A stretch of 40,907 bases of DNA from Pseudomonadota bacterium (GTDB lineage: Bacteria; Pseudomonadota; Alphaproteobacteria; Puniceispirillales; Marisalimonadaceae): positions 1-40,907 of the forward strand of contig JAOESH010000017.1 of NCBI GenBank assembly GCA_028382005.1, in the 5' to 3' direction. The notes beneath the pieces are model-generated. The model was not told the origin of the DNA and did not search any database. It saw nothing but the letters and a program-made list of their open reading frames with translations. Below, in pieces: positions 16,717 to 24,128 of the stretch. Every line of letters starts with the position of its first letter. Position 1 is the first letter of the stretch. Made by a program: the position numbers and the translations under genes.

Positions 16717-17955
16717 ATGATTAAAGAGACCAATATATCAATTAATCAAAATAGATTATGGGATAGTTTAATGACCATAGCAAAAATAGGGCCGGGCATA
16801 GCTGGTGGTAATAACAGACAAACTGTTACGGAAGAAGATGGAGAAGCCAGAAAATTATTTCAAAAGTGGTCTGAAGAAGCTGGTATGAAAATGATTGTTG
16901 ATGAATTAGGCTCAATGTTTTTTAGAAGAGAAGGTACATCTAAAGACGCACTTCCAGTCGTAATTGGAAGTCATCTAGATACTCAACCGACTGGTGGGAA
17001 ATATGACGGGGTTCTTGGTGTATTAGCAGGACTTGAAATCGTGAGAACGTTAAATGACCTTAATATTGAAACTAAACATCCAATTATGATTGTGAATTGG
17101 ACCAATGAAGAAGGTTCTCGTTTTGCACCCGCAATGATGGCATCAGCTGGGTATGCTGGAATTTATGATATTAACACTCTATTGTCTGCCGAGGATACAG
17201 AGGGAAATATTTTTGGTAATGAACTTGAAAAAATTGGCTGGAAAGGTTCAGAACAAGTTGGAAAACAAAAATTTCATTGTTACTACGAATTACATATTGA
17301 ACAAGGACCAATTCTTGAAACTGAAGAAATAGACATTGGCGTTGTAACACACGGACAAGGTTTAAAATGGCTAGAAGTAAAACTTTCTGGAATTGAACAA
17401 CATACAGGAACCACACCTATGCATGTTAGGAAAGATACATCCCTAGCAATGTCTGAAATTATTTTAGCTGTAAACAACATTGCTATAAAAAACCAACCTA
17501 ATGCGCTTGGGAGTGTTGGACATATTGAAGTATCTCCTAATTCTAGAAATGTTATTGCAGGACAATCTGTTTTTACTATTGATTTTAGGTCTCCAGATAT
17601 TAACAAACTTGAAAAAATGGAAAATGAATTAAGATTATTAGCAATAGATATATGCAAAAAATATAAAGTTGAGTTTGATATGACGCAAATTGGAGGATTT
17701 GATCCTGTTACTTTTGATACAACATGTTTAAAAAATATTAGAGATAGCGCTAAAAAATTTGGTTATTCTCATAAAGATATAGTTTCAGGTGCTGGACATG
17801 ATGCTTGTTGGATAAATAGTGTTGCTCCTTCTGCAATGATAATGTGTCCTTGTGTTGATGGATTAAGTCACAATGAAGCAGAAGAAATTAAACCTGAATG
17901 GGCAGGGTCAAGTACTAATGTATTACTTCATGCAGCTATAGCTTCAGCAAGTTAA
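16717..17955 (+). CDS. M20-family Zn hydrolase, N-carbamoyl-L-amino acid hydrolase/allantoate amidohydrolase type
   Basis: This 412-residue dinuclear-zinc enzyme hydrolyses ureido compounds to amino acids, CO2 and ammonia. Metal ligands are visible: H86 (GSHLDTQPTGG), bridging D97 (KYDGVLG), E131/E132 (WTNEEGSRF), the His of YELHIEQGP, and the C-terminal His of LSHNEAEEI. GAGHDACWI forms part of the substrate pocket. TAGGAGATATTA precedes the ATG. It is divergent from the HIT gene and followed by a short intergenic region, then a small unknown gene. A paralogue of different subgroup lies at 34707, so the organism may handle two ureido or N-carbamoyl substrates. No hydantoinase is present nearby. 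Confidence 0.92.
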   Translation: MIKETNISINQNRLWDSLMTIAKIGPGIAGGNNRQTVTEEDGEARKLFQKWSEEAGMKMIVDELGSMFFRREGTSKDALPVVIGSHLDTQPTGGKYDGVLGVLAGLEIVRTLNDLNIETKHPIMIVNWTNEEGSRFAPAMMASAGYAGIYDINTLLSAEDTEGNIFGNELEKIGWKGSEQVGKQKFHCYYELHIEQGPILETEEIDIGVVTHGQGLKWLEVKLSGIEQHTGTTPMHVRKDTSLAMSEIILAVNNIAIKNQPNALGSVGHIEVSPNSRNVIAGQSVFTIDFRSPDINKLEKMENELRLLAIDICKKYKVEFDMTQIGGFDPVTFDTTCLKNIRDSAKKFGYSHKDIVSGAGHDACWINSVAPSAMIMCPCVDGLSHNEAEEIKPEWAGSSTNVLLHAAIASAS

Positions 17956-18090
17956 AAATATAATTTATCAATAATACCGAATATTTTATCTCTATGAAAT
18001 TAATAGTTATGATATACAAAAGTTTAAATATTAGATGATACTTCAATAGTTTCTATTATTTTTTTATATTAATATATGAAGGAGAAATTC

Positions 18091-18297
18091 TTGACTAAAA
18101 GAATTCAGAGTAATGAACCAAGTAAGAAACAATATGATTTCTCTCATAAAATTCACGGGGAATTTCAATTATCAATTAAAGAAATGGTAGAGAAGTTCGA
18201 ATTAGATACATCCACGCTTACTAAAGTGAGCAAACGTAAGATATCTTATCATAAGGGATGGTGTTTAAAATCAACTATGAATAAAGCTACTAACTAA
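18091..18297 (+). CDS. Small hypothetical protein with possible helix-turn-helix/NUMOD-like tail
   Basis: The start is taken as TTG at 18091 because AAGGAG at 18079-18084 sits six bases before it; an ATG at 18076 overlaps that site. The product is about 68 residues, rich in Lys and Ser. Its second half (FQLSIKEMVEKFELDTSTLTKV then a basic stretch and KGWCLK) reads like a short helical DNA-binding module followed by a conserved-looking KGWCL. That pattern resembles modules at the ends of HNH homing endonucleases, but I see no nuclease domain, and the likeness is by eye. It precedes the YihU-like reductase by 44 bp on the same strand. Function unknown. Confidence 0.6.
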   Translation: MTKRIQSNEPSKKQYDFSHKIHGEFQLSIKEMVEKFELDTSTLTKVSKRKISYHKGWCLKSTMNKATN

Positions 18298-18341
18298 CTT
18301 AAAAATTTTATAAAATTTAATCAGAATTCAAGGAGTATAAA

Positions 18342-19250
18342 ATGGGAGAAAAAGTTGCTTTTATAGGGCTTGGAGCTATGGGTGGACCAATGGCTCAAAA
18401 TATTATCAGAAAGGGAACTAAAGTTTCTGTGTTTGATATAGAAAATGAAAAAATGGATCCCGCGGTCAAAATTGGAGGCACCCCTGGAAGTGATATTAAA
18501 AATACAATAGAAAACGCCGAAATTATCATAACGATGCTCCCTTCTACAGAGAACGTAAAATCAGTAATTTGTGATGATAATGGGATACTTACTTTTGCTA
18601 AACCTGACACTATAATTTTAGACATGAGCACAATAGCTCCTACTGGAACAGATGAGGTTTATAAATTATGCCAAGATAAAAATATTAAGTTTATAGATGC
18701 TCCTGTAGGAAGATTAGTAAGTCATGCTACTTCAGGGGATTCACTTTTTATGGTTGGTTGTGATGATGAAAATGCTTTTAAAAAAGTAGAACCTTTGTTA
18801 AACGCAATGGGCACAACAATCATTAGATGTGGTAAAGTTGGTTCAGGTATTAGAGCTAAAGTGGTTAATAATTTTCAAATTTTAAGTATTGCACAAATCA
18901 CAGCTGAGGCCTTAACCTTAGCGCAAAAAATTGGGCTTGATCTAGATGTTTTTAAAGAAGTTAATGCAGGCACAACTGCAAATAATGGTCAATTTCATAT
19001 TAATTTTTTATCTAAAGTTTTACAAAATGACATAGAACCAGGATTTACAATTGATCTGGCCCACAAAGATATGGGTTTAGCTATTGAAACTGCCAACAGC
19101 TTTAGAGTAGGACTACCTGTTGGTTCTTGTGTTCAAGCTGTTTATGGCCAAGCAAGGTCGGGCAAATATGCTAAAAAGGATTTTAGTGCATTACTTGATT
19201 ATGCATGTGAATTAGCAGAGATTGCCCCCCCTAGAATGGTTAAGAAATAA
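18342..19250 (+). CDS. Beta-hydroxyacid dehydrogenase, sulfolactaldehyde reductase (YihU)-like
   Basis: This 302-residue NAD(P)-dependent dehydrogenase has the Rossmann start VAFIGLGAMGGPMAQN, catalytic K173 and NN176-177, and the C-terminal FTIDLAHKDMGLAIE. Instead of the PVSGG of 3-hydroxyisobutyrate dehydrogenases it has DAPVGRLVSHATSGDSLF, as in E. coli YihU (PVGRTS). From memory, YihU binds the substrate sulfonate with R123, N174 and S178; R124 and N176 match, but the Ser is replaced (I180). YihU reduces 3-sulfolactaldehyde to 2,3-dihydroxypropanesulfonate. The neighbouring ComDE-like pair strengthens a C3-sulfonate link, but another 3-hydroxy-acid is possible. CAAGGAGTATAAA precedes the ATG. 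Confidence 0.8.
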   Translation: MGEKVAFIGLGAMGGPMAQNIIRKGTKVSVFDIENEKMDPAVKIGGTPGSDIKNTIENAEIIITMLPSTENVKSVICDDNGILTFAKPDTIILDMSTIAPTGTDEVYKLCQDKNIKFIDAPVGRLVSHATSGDSLFMVGCDDENAFKKVEPLLNAMGTTIIRCGKVGSGIRAKVVNNFQILSIAQITAEALTLAQKIGLDLDVFKEVNAGTTANNGQFHINFLSKVLQNDIEPGFTIDLAHKDMGLAIETANSFRVGLPVGSCVQAVYGQARSGKYAKKDFSALLDYACELAEIAPPRMVKK

Positions 19251-19287
19251 ACTAAAACCTTTATAAGAGGGTAAAAAGAAATTTATT

Positions 19288-19317
19288 AGTAGTATGATTA
19301 ATTAAAATCATACTACT
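19288..19317. terminator. Inverted repeat between convergent genes, probable terminator
   Basis: A perfect 12-bp stem (AGTAGTATGATT at 19288-19299 with AATCATACTACT at 19306-19317) encloses a 6-base AATTAA loop between the YihU-like gene and the convergent SDR. Reading the minus strand, the stem is followed by a T-rich run, as in an intrinsic terminator for the SDR operon. The SDR stop codon (19308-19310) lies inside the stem. On the plus strand no T tract follows, so it works best for the minus-strand operon. Confidence 0.65.
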
Positions 19318-20081
19318 GGACATAACCCTCCGTCCAAATTAATAGCCGTTCCCGTTATATATGCACTTTTTTCTGATGAAAGAAACGCAACTAAGTTTGC
19401 GTAATCAATCTCATCACCAACTTTACCCATAGGTACTTTTTTTGACATTTCTTTATACAAATCGCCTACTCCGCTTGGTCCTGCTCGTCGATCCCATTGA
19501 GCACTTTTTAACAAACCAATACAAATTGCATTAACTCGTATGTTGTGTTTCGCATATTCATTAGCTAATGATTTTGTTAGGTTAATTCCAGCTGCACGTG
19601 TAACTGTAGTTGGAAGAGAACCAGCGTTTGGAGCTTTACCTCCACCAATGGTGGCATTTATTATGACACCACTTTGATTTGATTTCATATAAGGTATAAC
19701 TAATCGACACATTCTTACAGTTGCCATTAGTTTTAAGTTAATATCATCTTCCCAGATTTTATCTGTGACATCTTCAAACATTCCTGCTGCAGAAGCACCC
19801 GCATTGTTAACTAAAATATCTACTTTTTTAAAGGTAGTCATTGTTTGTTCAATTAATTTTTTACAATCTTCTGTCTTACATACATCTGCTTGAACATCCA
19901 AAACTTCGTTGTTTGTTTTTTTAGATATAATTTGAGCTTTTTCTTTTAGATAATCTCCTCTCCTTCCACATATTACAACTTTTGCTCCTTGTGACGATAA
20001 AAGTTCTGCCGAAGCATATCCTAATCCATCACTACCACCTGTTATTACAACAACTTTATTTTTTAAACCTAAATCAAACAT
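19308..20081 (-). CDS. SDR-family protein lacking the canonical YxxxK motif
   Basis: This 257-residue Rossmann protein has the cofactor loop VVITGGSDGLGYA, the LVNNAG motif and the C-terminal YITGTAINLDGG of short-chain dehydrogenases. Alignment on the helix before INLTKSLANEYA puts T158 and R162 (LPTTVTRAAG) where catalytic Tyr and Lys should be. I recall an SDR subgroup with a PTSV-RAAG pattern at this point, so this is probably an inherited family trait rather than damage. Whether it is an active oxidoreductase is doubtful. It is the last gene of the comD-comE-Gfo/Idh-SDR minus-strand set, 46 bp after the Gfo/Idh gene. Confidence 0.88.
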   Translation of the reverse strand: MFDLGLKNKVVVITGGSDGLGYASAELLSSQGAKVVICGRRGDYLKEKAQIISKKTNNEVLDVQADVCKTEDCKKLIEQTMTTFKKVDILVNNAGASAAGMFEDVTDKIWEDDINLKLMATVRMCRLVIPYMKSNQSGVIINATIGGGKAPNAGSLPTTVTRAAGINLTKSLANEYAKHNIRVNAICIGLLKSAQWDRRAGPSGVGDLYKEMSKKVPMGKVGDEIDYANLVAFLSSEKSAYITGTAINLDGGLCPVV

Positions 20082-20127
20082 GTAAGCTCCTATATTAAAT
20101 AATTATTTATACATCTACCATCGTAAA

Positions 20128-21177
20128 TTATATATTAATAATTTTATTATCATCAGCAGAATCTAAAATGGAAAGGGCAACTTTTAACGTTTCCATTGCG
20201 TCCTCTGCATTTGTTATTGGTTCATTTTTTCGAAAAACAACATCTTTAAAGTGAAGTAATTGGGCGACATAGGGGTCCACTTCTAAGCTTGAAATGTCTT
20301 CTTTAAAAATATCATCTTTCCAGTCATTATTTATCTTTTTATTTTTATAACTCCACAATTTTATATTAGGAAATTCTAAAGAACCCTCAGTACCAATAAT
20401 CCTAACGCTATTTTCACCTAATTTTGGAAGGCTGATGTTTTCCCCCAAATCAGTTTCCCATGACCATGGTGAGGAACCACTATCTGTAATTAGGAAATTT
20501 CCTAATATTTTATTTTTAAATTTTAAGTTAACTGAAACAATGTCTTCTTTTTTAAAGCCTCTGACTGAATTTGATGAAAATGACGATACAGCTTTAATTT
20601 CTCCAAAAATAAACCTTAAACAATCAATTTCGTGAATTAAGTTTGTTATAACTGGACCTGCACTAACCTCTTTTCTCCAACTAGGGCTGAAGTACTCTAT
20701 ATCTTTTTTTAAACCCCATATTCCAGATAAACCTATAACTTGTCCAATTTTTCCAGAATTGATAATTTCTTTTGTTTTTAAAACTAATGGATAAAAACGT
20801 CTTTGGTGAGCTACCAAGACCTTACAACCTTGTTTTTTAGCTACAGAAATTATTTCTAAAGCTTCTTTTACTGTTCCTGATATTGGTTTTTCAATTAAGA
20901 CATCTAACCCTAAATTTAAAGCTTCAACAGCAATACCAAAGTGTAATATTGTAGGAGTGGAAATTATAACACCATCAATATGAAACTCATTAGTTAGGGT
21001 TTTCAAATTGTTAAAGTAAGGCAAATTTTTAGATTTGCAAAAAAGTTCCGCCTGTAAGTCTAAGTCAACTACGCCACAAAGATTTATATTATTTACTTCA
21101 TCTATTGCTGTAATATGACGTTTGCCTATAGAACCAAGACCTACAATTGCAATATTTAATATTTTGTTATTAGACAT
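20128..21177 (-). CDS. Gfo/Idh/MocA-family NAD(P)-dependent oxidoreductase
   Basis: This 349-residue enzyme starts with the Rossmann segment LNIAIVGLGSIGKRHI and has the family's VLIEKPISGT (EKP motif, near residue 96), whose Lys is catalytic. A C-terminal alpha/beta domain begins near GLSGIWGLKKDIEYF and includes NLIHEIDCLRFIFGEI, where the His and Asp of HEID are the usual substrate-binding residues. Members oxidise or reduce sugars, inositols and related hydroxy compounds. The ATG shares a base with the stop of the comE-like gene (TAATG), so the two are translationally coupled and probably serve one pathway. Confidence 0.93.
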   Translation of the reverse strand: MSNNKILNIAIVGLGSIGKRHITAIDEVNNINLCGVVDLDLQAELFCKSKNLPYFNNLKTLTNEFHIDGVIISTPTILHFGIAVEALNLGLDVLIEKPISGTVKEALEIISVAKKQGCKVLVAHQRRFYPLVLKTKEIINSGKIGQVIGLSGIWGLKKDIEYFSPSWRKEVSAGPVITNLIHEIDCLRFIFGEIKAVSSFSSNSVRGFKKEDIVSVNLKFKNKILGNFLITDSGSSPWSWETDLGENISLPKLGENSVRIIGTEGSLEFPNIKLWSYKNKKINNDWKDDIFKEDISSLEVDPYVAQLLHFKDVVFRKNEPITNAEDAMETLKVALSILDSADDNKIINI

Positions 21178-21746
21178 TAACCTTTAATTGAACTCATAAA
21201 TCTATTAATAGATACAGCACCATCAAATGAGTGAGGAAAAACAAGAGGTGTAGCTTTTGCCTGACATTTTATTACAATTAGAGAAGGTCCTTCTTCATTA
21301 TAAACAGTGTTCATAATTTTATCATAATCATCTTCTGAATTTACCGTATAGCTGTTACTTATTCCTGAGCCTTTAGCGACAAGCTCTAAATCTGTTTTTC
21401 CAGCAGTTGCAGTTGGTTGGCTTCCTGTTTCCACATATGACTCATTGTCTAATACAATAACTGTAAGGTTTGAGACAGGATGATTAGCTATTGTTGCAAG
21501 TGAACCTAAACTCATTAGAGTATCACCGTCACCAGTAAATAATAACACACGTAATTTTGGTTGAGCCTTTGCTAGACCCAAAGCAAATGGAATAGATTGA
21601 CCCATTGCTCCAATAAATCCAAAATTTCCTAAATTATCACCTGCTGACATAATATCCCAAGTTGATGTTCCTATTCCACTTACAACTCGAAGGTTATCTT
21701 TTCTATCTTTTAAAATCTTTTGAACAAATGGTCGTCTATCTATCAT
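21177..21746 (-). CDS. comE: Sulfopyruvate decarboxylase beta subunit-like (ComE-like), TPP-binding
   Basis: This 189-residue TPP-binding half-enzyme carries the metal/TPP motif starting TGDGDTLMSLGSLATIANHP and ending in IVLDNESY, with GDG at 72-74 and DN at 100-101. The N-terminus (VVSGIGTSTWDIMSA, GFIGAMGQSIPFALGLA) matches the ComE/phosphonopyruvate decarboxylase C-terminal half. In methanogens ComDE decarboxylates 3-sulfopyruvate to sulfoacetaldehyde for coenzyme M; bacterial homologues take part in sulfonate catabolism. The gene starts 6 bp after the comD-like stop and overlaps the Gfo/Idh start. The split two-gene form favours the ComDE type over the single-chain phosphonopyruvate decarboxylase. 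The exact 2-oxo acid is unproven. Confidence 0.82.
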   Translation of the reverse strand: MIDRRPFVQKILKDRKDNLRVVSGIGTSTWDIMSAGDNLGNFGFIGAMGQSIPFALGLAKAQPKLRVLLFTGDGDTLMSLGSLATIANHPVSNLTVIVLDNESYVETGSQPTATAGKTDLELVAKGSGISNSYTVNSEDDYDKIMNTVYNEEGPSLIVIKCQAKATPLVFPHSFDGAVSINRFMSSIKG

Positions 21747-21752
21747 AATTCA

Positions 21753-22280
21753 TTATCCATTTTTAAATTGTTTAGCACCAATCATTTTTTGTGAAAGTAA
21801 CACTGCCGCAGACCGGTTCGTGTTAAAAGCAAATTTAGCTGCTGCGTCAACTGTGACACCAACCTCTTCTTCATAATCAGCTCTAAATACTTTTATATCC
21901 ATAGCCTCTAAAACTTTAGGAGTACCAAGACCCATTGGAACTTGCCAAGGAACAAATTCACCCCACTCACCTCTCATTGAGACAATAGTTAAAAAAGGTA
22001 TTCTACAGATGTTTGGAAGAGCTAAAGCATTAATACAGTTGCCAACGCCACTTGATTGCATAAGTAATGCGCTTTTCCTTCCACCCGCATATGCCCCGCA
22101 TGACAAACCAACACCATCCTGTTCCGTGGTTAGTGTTACAACATCGATTTCATTATCTTTTTCACAAAGATTAATTAAAGGTGTATGACCAGCATCAGGA
22201 ACATGAGAAACCATTGATATATCTAAACTCTTAAAGACAGCATATATATCATTTCTCCAATCTTTGCTTAAATCAGTCAT
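21753..22280 (-). CDS. comD: Sulfopyruvate decarboxylase alpha subunit-like (ComD-like)
   Basis: This subunit supplies the pyrimidine-side half of the TPP site. The ATG at 22280 is chosen because TAGGGAT lies upstream; an ATG at 22313 lacks a good site. The product is 175 residues: VSHVPDAGHTPLINLCE, then TTEQDGVGLSCGAYAGG with E53 as the TPP-activating Glu, LLMQSSGVGNCINALAL, and VSMRGEWGEFVPWQVPMG. These match ComD and the N-terminal half of phosphonopyruvate decarboxylase (MQNSGLGN, RGE, QMG). It heads the minus-strand set and is divergent from the second SDR across about 180 bp. Specificity for sulfopyruvate is inferred from the split subunits and the YihU-like neighbour. Confidence 0.82.
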   Translation of the reverse strand: MTDLSKDWRNDIYAVFKSLDISMVSHVPDAGHTPLINLCEKDNEIDVVTLTTEQDGVGLSCGAYAGGRKSALLMQSSGVGNCINALALPNICRIPFLTIVSMRGEWGEFVPWQVPMGLGTPKVLEAMDIKVFRADYEEEVGVTVDAAAKFAFNTNRSAAVLLSQKMIGAKQFKNG

Positions 22281-22466
22281 TTTTTTAATCCCTAAATTCA
22301 TATTCTTACACATGTTAAATACTAAAAATCAAAAATCAAGTTTATAGAATTAAATGAATAGTTTAACTAAAAAAAATTTAATATTCTTAATTTTTAAAAA
22401 ACTACAACAAAACAAAATATCATGTAATAATGTTTTTTTATTTAATGTTAATAGGAATTTTATTTG

Positions 22467-23213
22467 ATGAATCAAAACAGCAATAGAGTTGCGATAGTAA
22501 CAGGCGCCGCAAAAAATATAGGAAGAGCTACTTGTGAAAGCTTATCTAAATTAGGGTTTAATATTTTGGTTCACGCTAATACAGATAAAGATGGTGCCAA
22601 TGAAACTGTTGATTTGATTAAAAAAAACGGGTTACAAGCTCATCGTATTATTGGAGATTTAACCAAACCAGATACATCTCAAGAACTAGTTTTTGAAGCA
22701 AAAAAACTTGGGAATATTTCAGCTCTAATTAATAATGCATCTCAAAGGGAATTTAACAAATTTGATGATATGACTTTTGATCAGTGGCGATTTGTAATGT
22801 CAATAAATTTAGATTCATTATTTCACACATGCAAAGCCGTAATACCTATTATGAAAGAAAATAATTGGGGAAGAATAGTAAATTTGGGTGGTCTTTCAGC
22901 TCATATAAGTGCAATTGGAAGAGCTCACGTTATCACTTCCAAATCTGCTGTAGTTGGATTTACAAGGGCCTTATCTATGGAATACGCTGAGACTGGTATA
23001 ACTATAAATACAGTTGTACCAGGTTTAATTGACACAGTTAGAGGTGCATCTGCAGGAAGTAGTTTAGTTCATCCATCTCACTCAAACCCTCCAGTTGGAA
23101 GAAAAGGGTTTCCTATAGAAGTGGCTACCATGATAGCTAATTTATGTGGACCAAATTCTGATTTTGTTACAGGACAAACAATACATGTAAATGGTGGAAG
23201 CTATTATCCTTGA
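22467..23213 (+). CDS. SDR-family protein lacking the catalytic Tyr
   Basis: This Rossmann protein (about 248 residues) has VAIVTGAAKNIGRATC, ALINNASQREF and the C-terminal FVTGQTIHVNGGSYYP. At the active site the helix GRAHVITSKSAVVGFTRALS keeps Lys (K160 counting from TTG 22464) but has Val where Tyr belongs; H155 is adjacent. The preceding NLGGLSAH lacks the Ser of NISS at its usual place. I recall a proteobacterial SDR subgroup with RAHV---K and GLIDTVRGAS, which this fits. A TTG at 22464 directly before the ATG has better spacing to AGGA (22453-22456), so the true start may be one codon earlier. It is followed 13 bp later by a DMT permease. Confidence 0.87.
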   Translation: MNQNSNRVAIVTGAAKNIGRATCESLSKLGFNILVHANTDKDGANETVDLIKKNGLQAHRIIGDLTKPDTSQELVFEAKKLGNISALINNASQREFNKFDDMTFDQWRFVMSINLDSLFHTCKAVIPIMKENNWGRIVNLGGLSAHISAIGRAHVITSKSAVVGFTRALSMEYAETGITINTVVPGLIDTVRGASAGSSLVHPSHSNPPVGRKGFPIEVATMIANLCGPNSDFVTGQTIHVNGGSYYP

Positions 23214-23226
23214 TAAATATAATTGA

Positions 23227-24117
23227 ATGACCAACAAATCAATAGATAGCTTAGCTGCAAGTTTTCTAATTATCTTTGCTATATTGCTAGGCCTAAATCA
23301 GGTTCTTGTAAAATTAGTAAATGTTGGAATGCATCCTGTGTTTCAAGTCGCTTTAAGATCTACATTAGCAATCATACCAATCCTACTTTTTTGTTATTTT
23401 ACTAAAAAGAAAATTATTTTTAACGACGGAAGTTTAATACCAGGATTAATTTCTGGTGTTTTGTTTGCCATAGAATTTATTCTCTTATTTACCGCTCTGG
23501 ATTATTCAACAGTAACAAGAGTATCACTAATTTTTTATACTATGCCTGTATGGCTGACATTATCAGCCCATTTCTTGATTGATGACGATAAACTTTCAAG
23601 AAAGAAAATTATTGGATTAACTCTGGCTGTTTTTGGTTTAATATTAGCAATCTACGAGCCAAATGAAAAATACTCTAGCAAACAGTTTTTTGGAGACTTG
23701 TATACCTTGCTCGCAAGTTTTTGTTGGGCAGCCATAGCAATTATGCTTAAAATATCACGTTTAAAAAAATCAATTCCCGAAACACAATTATTATATCAAT
23801 TGATAGTCTCAGGTGTCATATTACTACCTATATCATTTTTATTTAATGATTTTATAAGAGATATTAATCTCAATTTAATTCTAATTTTTGTATTTCAAGT
23901 GATAGTAATTATGTGTCTGGGTTTTATTGGATGGTTGTGGGTTATGTCTAAATATTCTGCAAGTGGCACAAACTCTTTTATGTTTTTAACTCCAATTTTT
24001 GGTGTATTATTTGGCTGGTTAATAATGGATGATAATATAAATTTACAAATTTATTTATCGTTATTTTTAACATGTCTAGGAATATATGTAATAAATCAAA
24101 AAGCTAAGACAGATTAG
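23227..24117 (+). CDS. DMT-superfamily (EamA) permease
   Basis: This 296-residue membrane protein shows about ten hydrophobic segments in two EamA halves. Signatures are ILLGLNQVLVKLVNVGMHPVFQVALRS at the start, LFTALDYSTVTRVSLIFYTMPVWLTLS, and in the second half GWLWVMSKYSASGTNSFMFLTPIFGVLFGW. It lies 13 bp after the SDR gene on the same strand and converges on the helicase gene with an 11-bp gap. It may export or import the small metabolite handled by the ComDE-like cluster, but the family gives no substrate prediction. Confidence 0.9.
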   Translation: MTNKSIDSLAASFLIIFAILLGLNQVLVKLVNVGMHPVFQVALRSTLAIIPILLFCYFTKKKIIFNDGSLIPGLISGVLFAIEFILLFTALDYSTVTRVSLIFYTMPVWLTLSAHFLIDDDKLSRKKIIGLTLAVFGLILAIYEPNEKYSSKQFFGDLYTLLASFCWAAIAIMLKISRLKKSIPETQLLYQLIVSGVILLPISFLFNDFIRDINLNLILIFVFQVIVIMCLGFIGWLWVMSKYSASGTNSFMFLTPIFGVLFGWLIMDDNINLQIYLSLFLTCLGIYVINQKAKTD

Positions 24118-24128
24118 TTATCACAAAA

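Noticed and set aside
17283-17657. 124-codon frame opposite the M20 amidohydrolase
   Set aside because: Falls in the middle of a catalytic-domain gene with all zinc ligands intact on the plus strand.
21177-22280. Phosphonopyruvate decarboxylase (Ppd/AepY)
   Set aside because: That enzyme is usually one chain of about 380 residues with PEP mutase nearby. Here two chains and no mutase make the ComDE type better, though not certain.
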